A stretch of 64,000 nt of DNA from Beijerinckiaceae bacterium. Lineage in GTDB: Bacteria > Pseudomonadota > Alphaproteobacteria > Rhizobiales > Beijerinckiaceae. Under the pieces are notes generated by a model. It searched no databases and was not told the DNA's origin. It saw only the letters and a list, made by a program, of their open reading frames with translations. Positions 14,607-23,709 of this stretch are shown piece after piece. The position numbers were made by a program, and so were the translations under genes. The stretch's first letter is position 1, and each line of letters starts with the position of its first letter. The stretch is taken from NCBI GenBank assembly GCA_947370975.1, contig CANBNG010000007.1:62001-126000 (forward strand), read 5' to 3'.

Positions 14607-16148
14607 TCACGCAAAAGGCCTTGGTTCTCCTGCGGCCTCTTCGGCTCCCTCGGGGCCCGGATCGTCGGGCAGGATCGGCATTGGATAGAGCGCCGAGCCC
14701 TTCAGCGCCGTGCGCGCGGGCGTGGGGCCTGGCGCCGGTGCAGGCTCTGCCGGCGGGCTTGGGGCTGCGATTGCCGGGGCTGGTTCTGCGGGTGCGGCGG
14801 GTTCTGCGGGCGCGGGTTTTGCCGGCGTCAGAACCAGGGTCTCGGCGGGGGCGCTGAGGCGTTCTTGCGGGATCGCCCAGCGGAAGCTGTCGAGCTTGCC
14901 GGTCACGGGGGAGGCGGGCTCCCAGCGGTCGGACAGGACGCCATCGGCGATCCAGGCCGCACCTTGGGGTGCGCGGGCGGCGCGCGCCAGCCATTCGCGC
15001 ACGGGGCCGCTCTGCGCGCCATGTTCGGTTTCTTCCAGATCGGCCATCAGCAGGCAGAGGCGGCGCGTCGGGCGCGTCTCTCCCTCGGCCAGCAGGGGGG
15101 CAAGAGCTGCCCGCGCCTCATCGAATGCGCGCGCTTCCAGCGCCGCTCTGGCCACAGCCAGCGCGCTTTCAACATCGCGCGGGGCAAGCGCCGCCAGATG
15201 CCGGGCGCGCTCCAGACGGTCGTGAGCGGCATCGCCCGCGCGCAGATGCACATAGGCCGCGGCAAGGTCTGGATGGGTCGCCTGCCGCCAGGCCGCCTCG
15301 AGCAGGCGCGCGGCCTTGCGCAGGTCGTCCTGCCGCGCGAGCAGGGTGCCGGCCAGCACGGCGGCGGGCACAAGCGTCGGGGCGAGTTTCACCGCTTCGC
15401 GCGCCTGGCGGAGCGCCGTTTCGGGATCGCGGTCGGCGCTCTCGCGCGCGAGCGCGGTGAGGAGCACGGCGCGCTGGCGGTCGGCCTCCGCCCGGGTGAT
15501 GCCCTTGTGGGTTCTGTTGGTTTCCACGACATCGAGCGCGCTTTGCCATTCGCCGCGCCGCACATGCCAGTCGAGCAAGGCTGCGCCTGCCCAGCCGAGC
15601 GGGGCGATGCGATGGGCCTGGGTCGCATAAAGATGGGCGGCGGTATCGTCATTCCGGCGGCTGGCTTCCCCATACATGCCGCGCAGGCCAAGCAGCCGCG
15701 TGTCGGGGCGTTCCACCATGCGCGCGAAGGTCTTTTCGGCAAGCCGCCGGTCGCCGTCGAGCTGGGCGGTCTGGGCGCGCAGGAGCAGGGTGAGCGCATC
15801 CTCGCCAATCAGTTTTTCGGCCTCGCGGGTGGCGCGCGCCGCATAGCGCGTGTCGCCGGCCGCAGCCGCGATCATGCCGCGCGAGAGCGCGCCATAGCCC
15901 TTGCTGCGACGGCGCGCGCGGGTTGTCACCGCAACAAGCGAGGGCAGCCGGAAGATGAAGCGCAAGAGGCTCCAGAGAACCAGAAAGACCAGCGTCACAG
16001 CAGCCACGCCGGCAAAGGCGACGAGCAAGGATGTCTCGATGCGCGTGTCCTGCCAGGTGAGCACGAGCTCGCCCGGCCTGTCGGCAAGCCAGGAGAGACC
16101 AAGGGCGAGGCCCGCGAGTGCGGCCAGAAAGAGGATGATGCGGATCAT
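14607..16148 (-). CDS. hemY: HemY-like tetratricopeptide membrane protein
   Basis: A 513-residue protein of the alphaproteobacterial HemY family (not the protoporphyrinogen oxidase of the same name in Bacillus). Two N-terminal membrane spans (residues about 3-22 and 42-64) are followed by the HemY_N region and a helical TPR domain to about 420. The C-terminus is a Pro/Ala-rich tail. It lies six bases after the mitofilin-like gene, so the two are one operon. The family is genetically linked to haem biosynthesis, but its molecular function remains unsettled. Confidence 0.85.
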   Translation of the reverse strand: MIRIILFLAALAGLALGLSWLADRPGELVLTWQDTRIETSLLVAFAGVAAVTLVFLVLWSLLRFIFRLPSLVAVTTRARRRSKGYGALSRGMIAAAAGDTRYAARATREAEKLIGEDALTLLLRAQTAQLDGDRRLAEKTFARMVERPDTRLLGLRGMYGEASRRNDDTAAHLYATQAHRIAPLGWAGAALLDWHVRRGEWQSALDVVETNRTHKGITRAEADRQRAVLLTALARESADRDPETALRQAREAVKLAPTLVPAAVLAGTLLARQDDLRKAARLLEAAWRQATHPDLAAAYVHLRAGDAAHDRLERARHLAALAPRDVESALAVARAALEARAFDEARAALAPLLAEGETRPTRRLCLLMADLEETEHGAQSGPVREWLARAARAPQGAAWIADGVLSDRWEPASPVTGKLDSFRWAIPQERLSAPAETLVLTPAKPAPAEPAAPAEPAPAIAAPSPPAEPAPAPGPTPARTALKGSALYPMPILPDDPGPEGAEEAAGEPRPFA

Positions 16149-16154
16149 GGGAGC

Positions 16155-17285
16155 CTATTTTCTGGCGAGCCGGTCGACCAATTCATCTTGCAGGGCGCGA
16201 GCTGCAGCGTCTGCGCTGGCGCGTTTTTGCGCCTGCGCTGCCCAGCCGCGTGCGGGCTCGCTCACGGGCGGGGGCAGCCGCTCGAAGAGAGCCAATGCGC
16301 CCTCCACATCCCCGCGTCCGAGCGCCGCCTCGATGCGGCTGAGGAGCGCGGGCGGGCTGTCGTCGCTTGTGTCGCCCACGGGGCGCACCCGGACCAGGCT
16401 GGCTGCGCTGCGGCTGAGGCGGGCGAGAAAATCGCCGTCTTCCGTCGCCGGTCGCGCGGCGCGCAGCATGGCCGAGCTGTGGGTGGAGAAATCCAGCGCC
16501 AATTGGGCGGCGGTCGGCGCGCCCGTGCTGGCGAAGGGCTTCAGGCTCGCGAGTTTGGCGGGCGCGACGCCGAGCGTTTCAAGCGCTGTGAGTTCGCGCC
16601 CGAGCGCCGCGCCACGATCGAGCTTCTGGCGCAGGCTTTCGGCAACCAGCGCGACAGCTGCCGCCTCGGGGGCGGATGCCAGCGCAATATCGGGAGCTTG
16701 GGTGGCGCGGATATCGGTCTTGGGCGCGCTGAGGTCGGCCTCGAGCCTGGCGATGCGGCGCTCTAGGGGAACCGGGTCGAAGACCGGCACGGGGCGGGTC
16801 TCGAGCGCCTGCAAACGCTTTTCGAGCGGCGCGAGATCGATCTTGGGGGGCGCAAGCGGGGTCGCGGTCTTGCTTTCGACTGCGGCAATGCGGGCGGCCA
16901 GAGGCGCGAGTTGAGGCGCGAGATCGGGCGCTGACGGGGCAGGCTTCGACTCAAGGGCGGCAAGGCGGGTTTCGAGCGTGTTGAGGCGCTGGCCGAGCCC
17001 GGCCAATGTCTCCGCAACGGGGCTTTGGTTGACGCCCGTCAGGGCAAGATAGAGTGCAACGCCCGCCAAAAGCAGCGCGGCGAGGCCCGGCAGCGCCACG
17101 AGCCCCGGCTGAATGGCGCGAGCGGGCTGGGGCGGGGGAGCAGGCGGCTCTGCCGGTGCAGGCTTGTGCTCTGGCGCGCCTTGTTCGGGGGCGAGCGCCT
17201 CGGCCTCGATCGTGGCAGGTTGGCGGCGGTTTCCCCGGTTGGGCGTGGCCGCTGCCTTGTCCGCCCGGTCATTGTCGTCTGTCAT
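16155..17285 (-). CDS. Mitofilin (Mic60)-like inner-membrane protein
   Basis: A 376-residue protein with a cytoplasmic acidic/proline-rich head, one membrane span at about 61-86 (GLVALPGLAALLLAGVALYLAL), a coiled coil about 90-190 built of L-x2-RL-x-ALE units, and a C-terminal helical domain. This is the architecture of alphaproteobacterial mitofilin, the ancestor of mitochondrial Mic60, which shapes intracytoplasmic membranes in some species. It is followed immediately by hemY as usual. The hemC and hemD genes that normally precede it are missing; a CitE-like gene is there instead. Confidence 0.8.
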   Translation of the reverse strand: MTDDNDRADKAAATPNRGNRRQPATIEAEALAPEQGAPEHKPAPAEPPAPPPQPARAIQPGLVALPGLAALLLAGVALYLALTGVNQSPVAETLAGLGQRLNTLETRLAALESKPAPSAPDLAPQLAPLAARIAAVESKTATPLAPPKIDLAPLEKRLQALETRPVPVFDPVPLERRIARLEADLSAPKTDIRATQAPDIALASAPEAAAVALVAESLRQKLDRGAALGRELTALETLGVAPAKLASLKPFASTGAPTAAQLALDFSTHSSAMLRAARPATEDGDFLARLSRSAASLVRVRPVGDTSDDSPPALLSRIEAALGRGDVEGALALFERLPPPVSEPARGWAAQAQKRASADAAARALQDELVDRLARK

Positions 17286-17369
17286 GCCGCCTGCGCTCCG
17301 CTGTGTCGTTCGCCAACCTTAAGCGATCATGCTTGCGGGGGGAATCTCTCAAGCGGGCGTCGGTTCCGT

Positions 17370-18245
17370 TCAGCTGCGCGCCGCGACAGCCTCGGCAATG
17401 GCCAGCGTGCGCCGCGCCATGTCGGCATGCAGGCGTTCGACCATTTTGCCATCGAGCGAAATCGCGCCCCGCGCGGCATTTTCGGGCAGGTCGAAGGCGG
17501 CGATGATGCGGCGCGCCCACTCGATTTCAGCCTCGGGAGGCGCAAAAATCTCGTTGGCGACGGGAATCTGGTTGGGATGGATCAAGGTCTTGCCGTCCAT
17601 GCCGATATCGCGGCCCTGTTCGCATTCGGCGCGCAGGCCATCCGCATCGGCAAGCTGATTGTAGACACCATCCAATATGTCGAGCCCATAGGCGCGGGCA
17701 GCCAGCACGCAGGTGGTGAGCCAGCCCAGCATGGGGGCGCGGCCGGGCAGGATCCGGGCGCGGGTCTCCTTGGCGATATCATTCGTGCCCATGATGAACA
17801 CGGCGAGCCGGGCTGCCGGATCAGCGGCGGTGCGGGCGATGGCATCGACATTCAAAATGCCGAGCGGGGTCTCGATCATCGCCCAGATCCGCGTATGGGC
17901 AGGCGCGCCGGCATCATTGAGCTCGCGCGCGGCCATGGTGATGTCGCCGGGCGTCGATACTTTGGGCAGCAGAATGGCATCGGGGCCAGCCGCGCCCGCG
18001 GCAGCGAGATCGGCCTTGCCCCATTCGGACTCGAGCCCGTTGATGCGGATGATGGTTTCACGCTGTCCAAAGCCTCCGGCGCGCATGGCGGCGCAAACCT
18101 GGTCGCGGGCATTGGCCTTCTGGTCGGGGGCCACCGAATCCTCAAGATCGAGGATGATGGCGTCTGCCGGAAGGCTGCGCGCCTTTTCGATGGCCCGGGC
18201 ATTGGAGCCTGGCATATAGAGGGCGCTGCGGCGGGGACGGATCAT
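17370..18245 (-). CDS. CoA ester lyase, HpcH/HpaI-CitE family
   Basis: A 291-residue TIM-barrel lyase of the CitE/malyl-CoA lyase group, which cleaves or forms 3-hydroxyacyl-CoA esters with Mg2+. Family motifs are RRSALYMPGSN (N-terminus), IILDLEDSVAP with acidic residues, AMIETPLGILN with a metal-binding glutamate, and IMGTNDIAKE. The start at 18245 was chosen because the N-terminus then matches the family and AGAGAG precedes it; an extension to 18305 adds an unrelated basic stretch. Whether the substrate is malyl-, citramalyl- or another CoA ester cannot be told. It lies upstream of the mitofilin gene but need not be related to it. Confidence 0.82.
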   Translation of the reverse strand: MIRPRRSALYMPGSNARAIEKARSLPADAIILDLEDSVAPDQKANARDQVCAAMRAGGFGQRETIIRINGLESEWGKADLAAAGAAGPDAILLPKVSTPGDITMAARELNDAGAPAHTRIWAMIETPLGILNVDAIARTAADPAARLAVFIMGTNDIAKETRARILPGRAPMLGWLTTCVLAARAYGLDILDGVYNQLADADGLRAECEQGRDIGMDGKTLIHPNQIPVANEIFAPPEAEIEWARRIIAAFDLPENAARGAISLDGKMVERLHADMARRTLAIAEAVAARS

Positions 18246-18393
18246 GGAAGCTCTCTCCGGGGTCGGTTGCAGCGCAGCATAAAGCGGCGCGCGCGCCCTT
18301 TCCACCCCCCAATGGTGTGATGGCCTGCCCCTCGACGTAGCAGCCGCAGCGGTTTAGGACTGCGACCGGACGCGATTTGACCTCTGGAGCATC

Positions 18394-19107
18394 ATGATGA
18401 GCACTTCCCAGAAGGGCGCCGGCCTGTTTCCCAGCCGGCTCGTCGAGGGCTATGAGGCCTTCGTCAGCGGTCGTTTTGGCAGCGAACAGCAACGCTACCG
18501 TCAATTGGCGACAGACGGCCAGAAGCCCCGCGTGATGATGATCGGCTGCTGCGATTCCCGCGTCGCGCCCGAGGTCATCTTCGATGCCGGGCCGGGCGAA
18601 ATGTTTGTTGTGCGCAATGTCGCCAATCTCGTGCCGCCCTATGCGCCGGATGACGATTATCACGGCACCTCGGCGGCGCTCGAATTTGGCGTGATGGCGC
18701 TGCGCGTCGAGCACATTGTCGTCATGGGTCATGCGCAATGCGGCGGCGTGCGCGCCTTTGCCGAATTTCAATCCGACCCGTTCCATGCACCGCTCTCGCC
18801 CGGCGATTTCATCGGCAGCTGGATTCGGCTGATCGCGCCTGCGGCCGGGCGGCTTGCGCCGGCGCCCAAGATTGCCGGGCCTGAATATATCGAACAGCTC
18901 GCGCTCGAATCCATCAAGCAGAGCCTTGCCAACCTGCGCTCGTTTCCGTGCGTGAAAACACTCGAAGAGCGCGGCAAGCTGAAATTGCACGGGGCCTATT
19001 TCGGCGTGATGGATGGCCGCCTGCTCATCTATCAGGCGGAGACGGACTCCTTCGAGCCGGTGGCAGCCGAGCTTCATGCTGCAGCGCTCAGCACGCCGCG
19101 CTTTTAA
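18394..19107 (+). CDS. Beta-class carbonic anhydrase
   Basis: A 237-residue zinc enzyme interconverting CO2 and bicarbonate. Zinc and catalytic residues are in plain view: C52-x-D54-x-R56 in GCCDSRVAPE, then H113 and C116 in VVMGHAQCGGVRA. TGGAG precedes the double ATG at 18394. The gene stands alone between divergent CitE and convergent NUDIX genes, which suggests a housekeeping bicarbonate supply role. Length is ordinary for the class. Confidence 0.93.
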   Translation: MMSTSQKGAGLFPSRLVEGYEAFVSGRFGSEQQRYRQLATDGQKPRVMMIGCCDSRVAPEVIFDAGPGEMFVVRNVANLVPPYAPDDDYHGTSAALEFGVMALRVEHIVVMGHAQCGGVRAFAEFQSDPFHAPLSPGDFIGSWIRLIAPAAGRLAPAPKIAGPEYIEQLALESIKQSLANLRSFPCVKTLEERGKLKLHGAYFGVMDGRLLIYQAETDSFEPVAAELHAAALSTPRF

Positions 19108-19113
19108 AAAAGC

Positions 19114-19617
19114 TCAGGCGGCAGCGGGGGATTTTTCATCCCGCTGTTTTTCGCGCTCGGCTTTCGATATTTTCTCGGGCACGCAAAAAGCGCGGATGAT
19201 GCCGGCAAGCTCGGGCTCGCGCACGGCCTCTGCCGCCTGTTCAAGCGTGAACCAGCGCGTGACGCGCTGCTCGCGTTCGGGCCAGGATTTGCGCTGCTTT
19301 GTCACTTGCAAGGGAAACACATCGACACGGCACAGGATGGCTGCGCCGTTGCGCAAATTCTTGATGTAATGATACGAGCCCAGCGATTGCTTTTCGATCT
19401 TGCCGACGAGGCCGGCTTCCTCAAGCGCCTCCTGCGCCGCCGCCGCATGGGGCTTGCGCCCCTTCATCGGCCAGCCCTTGGGAATGACCCAACGCTTGGT
19501 TTCGCGCGATGAGACAAGCATGACCTCGGGCTGCGTCCCCTTGCGAAAGGGGAGAGCCGCATATTGGACACGCGGTTCGGCAGCGCGTGTCTGGGGCCTG
19601 TCCTGGCTTGATTTCAT
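19114..19617 (-). CDS. NUDIX hydrolase
   Basis: A 167-residue NUDIX-fold pyrophosphohydrolase resembling the diphosphoinositol polyphosphate phosphohydrolase-like group common in Alphaproteobacteria. The box is KGWPMKGRKPHAAAAQEALEEAGLVG-like (about residues 47-72). The EExG catalytic part is intact, but the position usually Arg in REUxEE is Gln, and the upstream Glu is replaced. The C-terminus is charged and probably disordered. It converges with the carbonic anhydrase gene (six bases between stops). Substrate unknown. Confidence 0.85.
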   Translation of the reverse strand: MKSSQDRPQTRAAEPRVQYAALPFRKGTQPEVMLVSSRETKRWVIPKGWPMKGRKPHAAAAQEALEEAGLVGKIEKQSLGSYHYIKNLRNGAAILCRVDVFPLQVTKQRKSWPEREQRVTRWFTLEQAAEAVREPELAGIIRAFCVPEKISKAEREKQRDEKSPAAA

Positions 19618-19643
19618 CTCGACCTTGAGGTTCCGCGTAGGCG

Positions 19644-20252
19644 CTATTTCAGGAACACGAAAATATCGACTTGCAGCGCCGTGTCGTCCGCTGTCTTGGG
19701 CTCGGTTGCATATTCCTCGACGAACAAAGGCTTCGCCTCGATGCCCTTTTCGTCGAGATAGGCGGTGATCGCCTCATAGGTGGAATCGATATCGTCGTAA
19801 GCGCTGCGATGTTCGAATTTCATCGTCTTGCCGGCAGGCGTCTTGCCCAGACTGACCGGGGCCGCCAGCGATTGGCCGGCAACGGGCGCGGCATCGAGCG
19901 GGATCATGGCCTGATATTTGAAGCCCTGATCATCGGTGTCGATAAAGACGGCAATCGGCTTGCCGCCTGCCTTGAGCCCGGCCTTGTCCATCGCGCCGCG
20001 CAGCGCGTCGAAGGATTTCATCAGCGTCGCGAAACCCTCTTCCCAATCTGCGCTGCCGCTGATCATCGCCGCAGGGCGCGCCACAAGCTCGACAGCCTGC
20101 GCGCTGGACGCATCGCCCGTCGAACGCCCGTCCGGCATGGCGATTTCAGGCGCGGGCGAAACGGGGGCTTGCGCCAGTGCAGGCGCTGCAAGGGCCAGCG
20201 CTGCTGCTGCAGCCACAGTGCGGGCAAAGCGAAAGTGAGAAAAAATACGCAT
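19644..20252 (-). CDS. Secreted GyrI-like/AraC effector-binding domain protein
   Basis: A 202-residue precursor with a signal peptide (MRIFSHFRFARTVAAAAALALAAPALAQ, about 28 residues). A domain of the SOUL/GyrI-like small-molecule-binding fold occupies about 55-202, showing VARPAAMISGSADWEE, KTMKFEHRSAYDDIDSTYEAI and the closing LQVDIFVFLK. Presence in the envelope suggests ligand capture rather than transcription control. The start at 20252 gives the signal peptide; the longer frame to 20300 is unlikely. It is divergent from dapF and 26 bp downstream of the NUDIX start. Confidence 0.7.
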   Translation of the reverse strand: MRIFSHFRFARTVAAAAALALAAPALAQAPVSPAPEIAMPDGRSTGDASSAQAVELVARPAAMISGSADWEEGFATLMKSFDALRGAMDKAGLKAGGKPIAVFIDTDDQGFKYQAMIPLDAAPVAGQSLAAPVSLGKTPAGKTMKFEHRSAYDDIDSTYEAITAYLDEKGIEAKPLFVEEYATEPKTADDTALQVDIFVFLK

Positions 20253-20493
20253 TCTGTGCGGCTCCGATGGGGCCCCCCGCAGCGCGGGCGACCCAAGCAA
20301 ATCAATCCTGTTGCATATGAGGTGACTCGCGGGCCTGTGCCAAGACGATAAACCAAAACCGGCGATGGTTCGTTCGCGACTGCATCAGAAATGCCGCTCG
20401 GCGCGTCAGGTTGCTGCCGGGCTTGCGCCATCTCTGGCCCTGTGTCGGGTTTGCGACTATAAAACCGGCTATGTTTTTCCAGATCGGTGCATC

Positions 20494-21354
20494 ATGAGCG
20501 CGCTTGCAGGCCGACCCTTTTTCAAGATGAACGGGCTCGGCAATGAAATCATTGTGCTGGATCTGCGCGGAAGCGGACTTTCCGTGCGCCCGCAGGAGGC
20601 GCGTGCGATTCATCGCGGCCCCGGCCTCGCCTATGATCAGCTCATGGTGCTGCACGATCCCGTGACGCCGGGCACCGAAAGCTTCGTGCGCATTCTCAAC
20701 AATGACGGCAGCGAGAGCGGTGCTTGTGGAAACGGCACGCGCTGCGTCGCTTTCGTGCTGATGCGCGCGGATCCGCGCGAGGTGATTTTCGTCGAGACCG
20801 TGCGCGGCCTGCTTGAATGCCGCCGCGACGGCCCGCTCGCCTTCACGGTCGATATGGGCGCGCCGCTGCTTGAGGCGCAGCAGATTCCGTTGCGCGAGGC
20901 TGTTGCCGATACGCGCGCCATTGCGCTGGATTTTGACGCGCCCGCGCTGACGCGCCCCGCCGTCGTCAATATGGGCAATCCGCATGCGATCTTTTTCGTG
21001 GGCGATGTCGAGGCGCATGATCTGGCGCAGAACGGCCCGCGTCTCGAACATCATCCGATGTTTCCCGAGCGCGCCAATATCTCGCTCGCCCGCGTCGTGA
21101 CGCGCGATCATATCGAGCTCAAGGTCTGGGAGCGTGGCGTTGGCCTGACCCGGGCCTGCGGTTCTGCGGCCTGCGCGTCCGTCGTGGCGGCTGCGCGGCT
21201 TGGCCTCACGGGCCGGAAGGCGCGCGTCACTCTGCCCGGCGGCGATCTTTTCATCGATTGGCGCGAAGCCGACGACCATGTGCTCATGAGCGGTCCGGTC
21301 GAGCTTGAATTCGAGCAGAGCTTCGCGCCCGAACTCTTCAAGGATATGGTGTGA
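20494..21354 (+). CDS. dapF: Diaminopimelate epimerase
   Basis: A 286-residue enzyme converting LL- to meso-diaminopimelate for lysine and peptidoglycan. Both catalytic cysteine motifs are present: GACGNGTRC in the N-terminal half and RACGSAACASV in the C-terminal half, plus the N-terminal FFKMNGLGNE. The ATG at 20494 fits the family; the frame extends upstream to 20365 without features. Its stop overlaps the GTG start of mtaB (GTGA), so the two are coupled. The gene order dapF-mtaB is usual in this order. Confidence 0.96.
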   Translation: MSALAGRPFFKMNGLGNEIIVLDLRGSGLSVRPQEARAIHRGPGLAYDQLMVLHDPVTPGTESFVRILNNDGSESGACGNGTRCVAFVLMRADPREVIFVETVRGLLECRRDGPLAFTVDMGAPLLEAQQIPLREAVADTRAIALDFDAPALTRPAVVNMGNPHAIFFVGDVEAHDLAQNGPRLEHHPMFPERANISLARVVTRDHIELKVWERGVGLTRACGSAACASVVAAARLGLTGRKARVTLPGGDLFIDWREADDHVLMSGPVELEFEQSFAPELFKDMV

Positions 21355-22625
21355 GCCTGCGCGCGCCAGCACCCGGTGTCGAAGTCGTCACCTTCGGCTG
21401 CCGTCTCAACGCGGTGGAATCGGAGGCTGTGCGCCGCGCGGCAGAGGCGGCCGGGCATGTGGACACCATCGTGTTCAACACATGTGCGGTGACGCAAGAG
21501 GCCGTGCGCCAGGCGCGTCAGGCCATTCGCCGCGCCCATCGCGAACGCCCTGATGCCCGCATTGTCGTGACGGGTTGCGCCGCGCAGATCGATCCGCAAG
21601 CCTTTGCGAATATGGAACAGGTGAGCGCCGTCATCGGCAATGGCGACAAGGCGCGTCCTGAAATCTGGCAGGGCCTCGCGCTTGATGGCGGCGCGAAGGT
21701 GAATGATATTTTTGCGCTGCCCGAGACCGCGCATCATTTCGTCGCTGGTGCGGTCGATGCGATCGAGGGGCATACGCGGGCTTTTGTCGAAGTGCAGAAT
21801 GGCTGCGATCATCGCTGCACCTTCTGCATCATCCCCTACGGCCGTGGTCCCTCGCGCTCCGCGCCTGCCGGAGATGTCGTGGCCCAGATCCGCAAGCTCT
21901 GCGCCAATGGCTATCGCGAAGCGGTGCTGACGGGCGTCGATATCACGTCCTGGGGCCATGACCTGCCGGGCGCGCCGTCCTTCGGCCTGCTGGTCAAGCA
22001 GATCCTCAAACATGTGCCGGAGCTCGAACGCCTGCGCGTCTCCTCCATCGATTGCATCGAGGCTGATGCGGATCTGTTCGATGCGATTGCGCGCGAGCCG
22101 CGCTTCATGCCCCATCTGCATCTCTCGCTGCAGGCGGGCGACGATCTCGTGCTCAAGCGCATGAAGCGCCGGCACAGCCGCGATGAAGCCATCGCCTTTT
22201 GCGCGCAGGTGCGGGCGCTGCGTCCAGACATGGTGTTCGGTGCTGATTTCATCGCGGGCTTTCCGACGGAAACGCAGGACATGTTCGCCCGCACGCTCGA
22301 TCTGGTGGATGCGTGCGGCTTGACGCATCTCCATGTGTTTCCCTTTTCGCCGCGTCCCGGCACCCCAGCCGCGCGCATGCCGCCAGTGGCGCGCGAAGAC
22401 GTGAAGGACCGCGCCCGGCGTCTGCGCGACAAGGGCGCAGCTGTCTTTGCCGCCCATCTCGACAGGCAGACGGGCCGCGACATCCGCATATTGACCGAGC
22501 GTGGCGGCACGGGCCGCGCCGAGGATTTCACGCCTGTCGTCACCCACGGCCTGCCCGCCGGTGAGATGATCGCGGCGCGCGTAGCTGGCCATGACGGTGC
22601 GCGGCTGGTGCTCGCGCGCTCGTGA
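21351..22625 (+). CDS. mtaB: tRNA t6A37 methylthiotransferase
   Basis: A 424-residue radical-SAM enzyme that converts t6A37 to ms2t6A37 in tRNAs reading ANN codons. The N-terminal MTTase domain supplies cluster cysteines in FGCRLNAVESEAV, FNTCAVT and VTGCAAQ. The radical-SAM cluster site is CDHRCTFC (CxxxCxxC), and a TRAM-like end follows. The CRLN start motif distinguishes MtaB from MiaB (CQMN) and RimO. It begins with GTG overlapping the dapF stop. In many relatives ftsY follows next; here two genes intervene. Confidence 0.93.
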   Translation: MSLRAPAPGVEVVTFGCRLNAVESEAVRRAAEAAGHVDTIVFNTCAVTQEAVRQARQAIRRAHRERPDARIVVTGCAAQIDPQAFANMEQVSAVIGNGDKARPEIWQGLALDGGAKVNDIFALPETAHHFVAGAVDAIEGHTRAFVEVQNGCDHRCTFCIIPYGRGPSRSAPAGDVVAQIRKLCANGYREAVLTGVDITSWGHDLPGAPSFGLLVKQILKHVPELERLRVSSIDCIEADADLFDAIAREPRFMPHLHLSLQAGDDLVLKRMKRRHSRDEAIAFCAQVRALRPDMVFGADFIAGFPTETQDMFARTLDLVDACGLTHLHVFPFSPRPGTPAARMPPVAREDVKDRARRLRDKGAAVFAAHLDRQTGRDIRILTERGGTGRAEDFTPVVTHGLPAGEMIAARVAGHDGARLVLARS

Positions 22626-22731
22626 CCTCTCAGCCAGAGGTCGTTCTTCCCGGGCGCTGCGCGCCGCGCTAGCCTCTTGCGATCGCCCCGGCATCGACTG
22701 GCGCGGCCAAAAAGAGATCGGGGAGACAATC

Positions 22732-23709
22732 ATGAAGTTTCGCAGCCACTTGGCGCTTGCGGTCGGGACATTGCTGGCGATTGCGCCTGCTGCCGCGCAG
22801 GATTATCCGAGCAAGCCCGTCACCATTATCGTTCCCTTTGCCGCCGGCGGGCCGACCGATGTGGCCGCGCGCATCTATGGCGAATTCTTTTCGCGCACAC
22901 TCGGCCAGCAATTCGTGATCGAAAATGTCGCCGGGGCGGGGGGCACGACAGGCAGCGTGCGGGCCGCCCGGGCAGCGCCCGACGGCTATACGATCTTCGT
23001 TCACAATGTCGCGCCCCATGTGGCCGGGCCCGCGCTCTATCCGTCGGCGCAATATGATCCTGTGAAGAATTTCGATCCCATCGGCACGCTGGCTTTCGCG
23101 GCGCATTACATTGTCGTGAAAAAGGATCTGCCGCCCAAGGATCTCAAGGAATTCATCGCTTACGCCAAGGCCAATCCGGGCAAGCTGAATTACGGCTCGG
23201 CGGGCGCGGGCTCCGCGACCCATCTCGCCTGCGTGCTGTTTGGCCAGCAGGCCGGCATCGATATCGTCCATGTGCCCTATCGCGGCACTGGCCCGGCGCT
23301 GAACGATCTCGTCGCGGGCACGCTCGATTTCATGTGCGATCAGGGCCTCAACATGATGGGCCAATACAAGGGCGGAGGCGTGCGCGCGCTCGCGGTGGCC
23401 CAGTCAACGCGCTTCCCGGGTCTGCCCGAGGTGCCAACCACTGCCGAGGCGGGACTGCCGGGCTATGAGGTGTCGGCGGCGACCGCCATGTATGCGCCCG
23501 CCGGCACGCCGCCCGCCGTGCGCGCAAAACTCGTGCAGACGATGGCGGCCGCTTACAAGGATCCTGCCCTGCGCCAGCGGGTCGAGGCTCTGGCCTCGGA
23601 ACTGCCGGGGCCGGGCCAGGATACGCCCGAGGCGCTGGGCGCCTTCACCGCGAAGGAAGCCGCGCGCTGGAACGAGGCGATCAAGAAGGGAAATATCAAG
23701 GCGCAGTGA
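22732..23709 (+). CDS. Bug/TctC-family periplasmic substrate-binding protein
   Basis: A 325-residue receptor of the tripartite tricarboxylate transporter type. A signal peptide (MKFRSHLALAVGTLLAIAPAAAQ) is followed by DYPSKPVTIIVPFAAGGPTDVAARI and ENVAGAGGTTGS, the standard ligand-site glycine motifs, and HVPYRGTGPALNDLVAG. The start at 22732 is set by GGGGAGA upstream; the frame is open back to 22591. No TctA/TctB is adjacent, and it lies between mtaB and ftsY, where it looks inserted. Its 3' end overlaps the convergent RluA gene by 14 bp. Ligand unknown. Confidence 0.9.
   Translation: MKFRSHLALAVGTLLAIAPAAAQDYPSKPVTIIVPFAAGGPTDVAARIYGEFFSRTLGQQFVIENVAGAGGTTGSVRAARAAPDGYTIFVHNVAPHVAGPALYPSAQYDPVKNFDPIGTLAFAAHYIVVKKDLPPKDLKEFIAYAKANPGKLNYGSAGAGSATHLACVLFGQQAGIDIVHVPYRGTGPALNDLVAGTLDFMCDQGLNMMGQYKGGGVRALAVAQSTRFPGLPEVPTTAEAGLPGYEVSAATAMYAPAGTPPAVRAKLVQTMAAAYKDPALRQRVEALASELPGPGQDTPEALGAFTAKEAARWNEAIKKGNIKAQ

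Noticed and set aside
14562..16766. A 734-codon plus-strand frame opposite hemY and mitofilin
   Set aside because: Antisense shadow of two recognised genes with no domain or ribosome-binding site.
21108..22733. A 541-codon minus-strand frame opposite mtaB
   Set aside because: Shadow of mtaB and dapF; no recognisable protein features.
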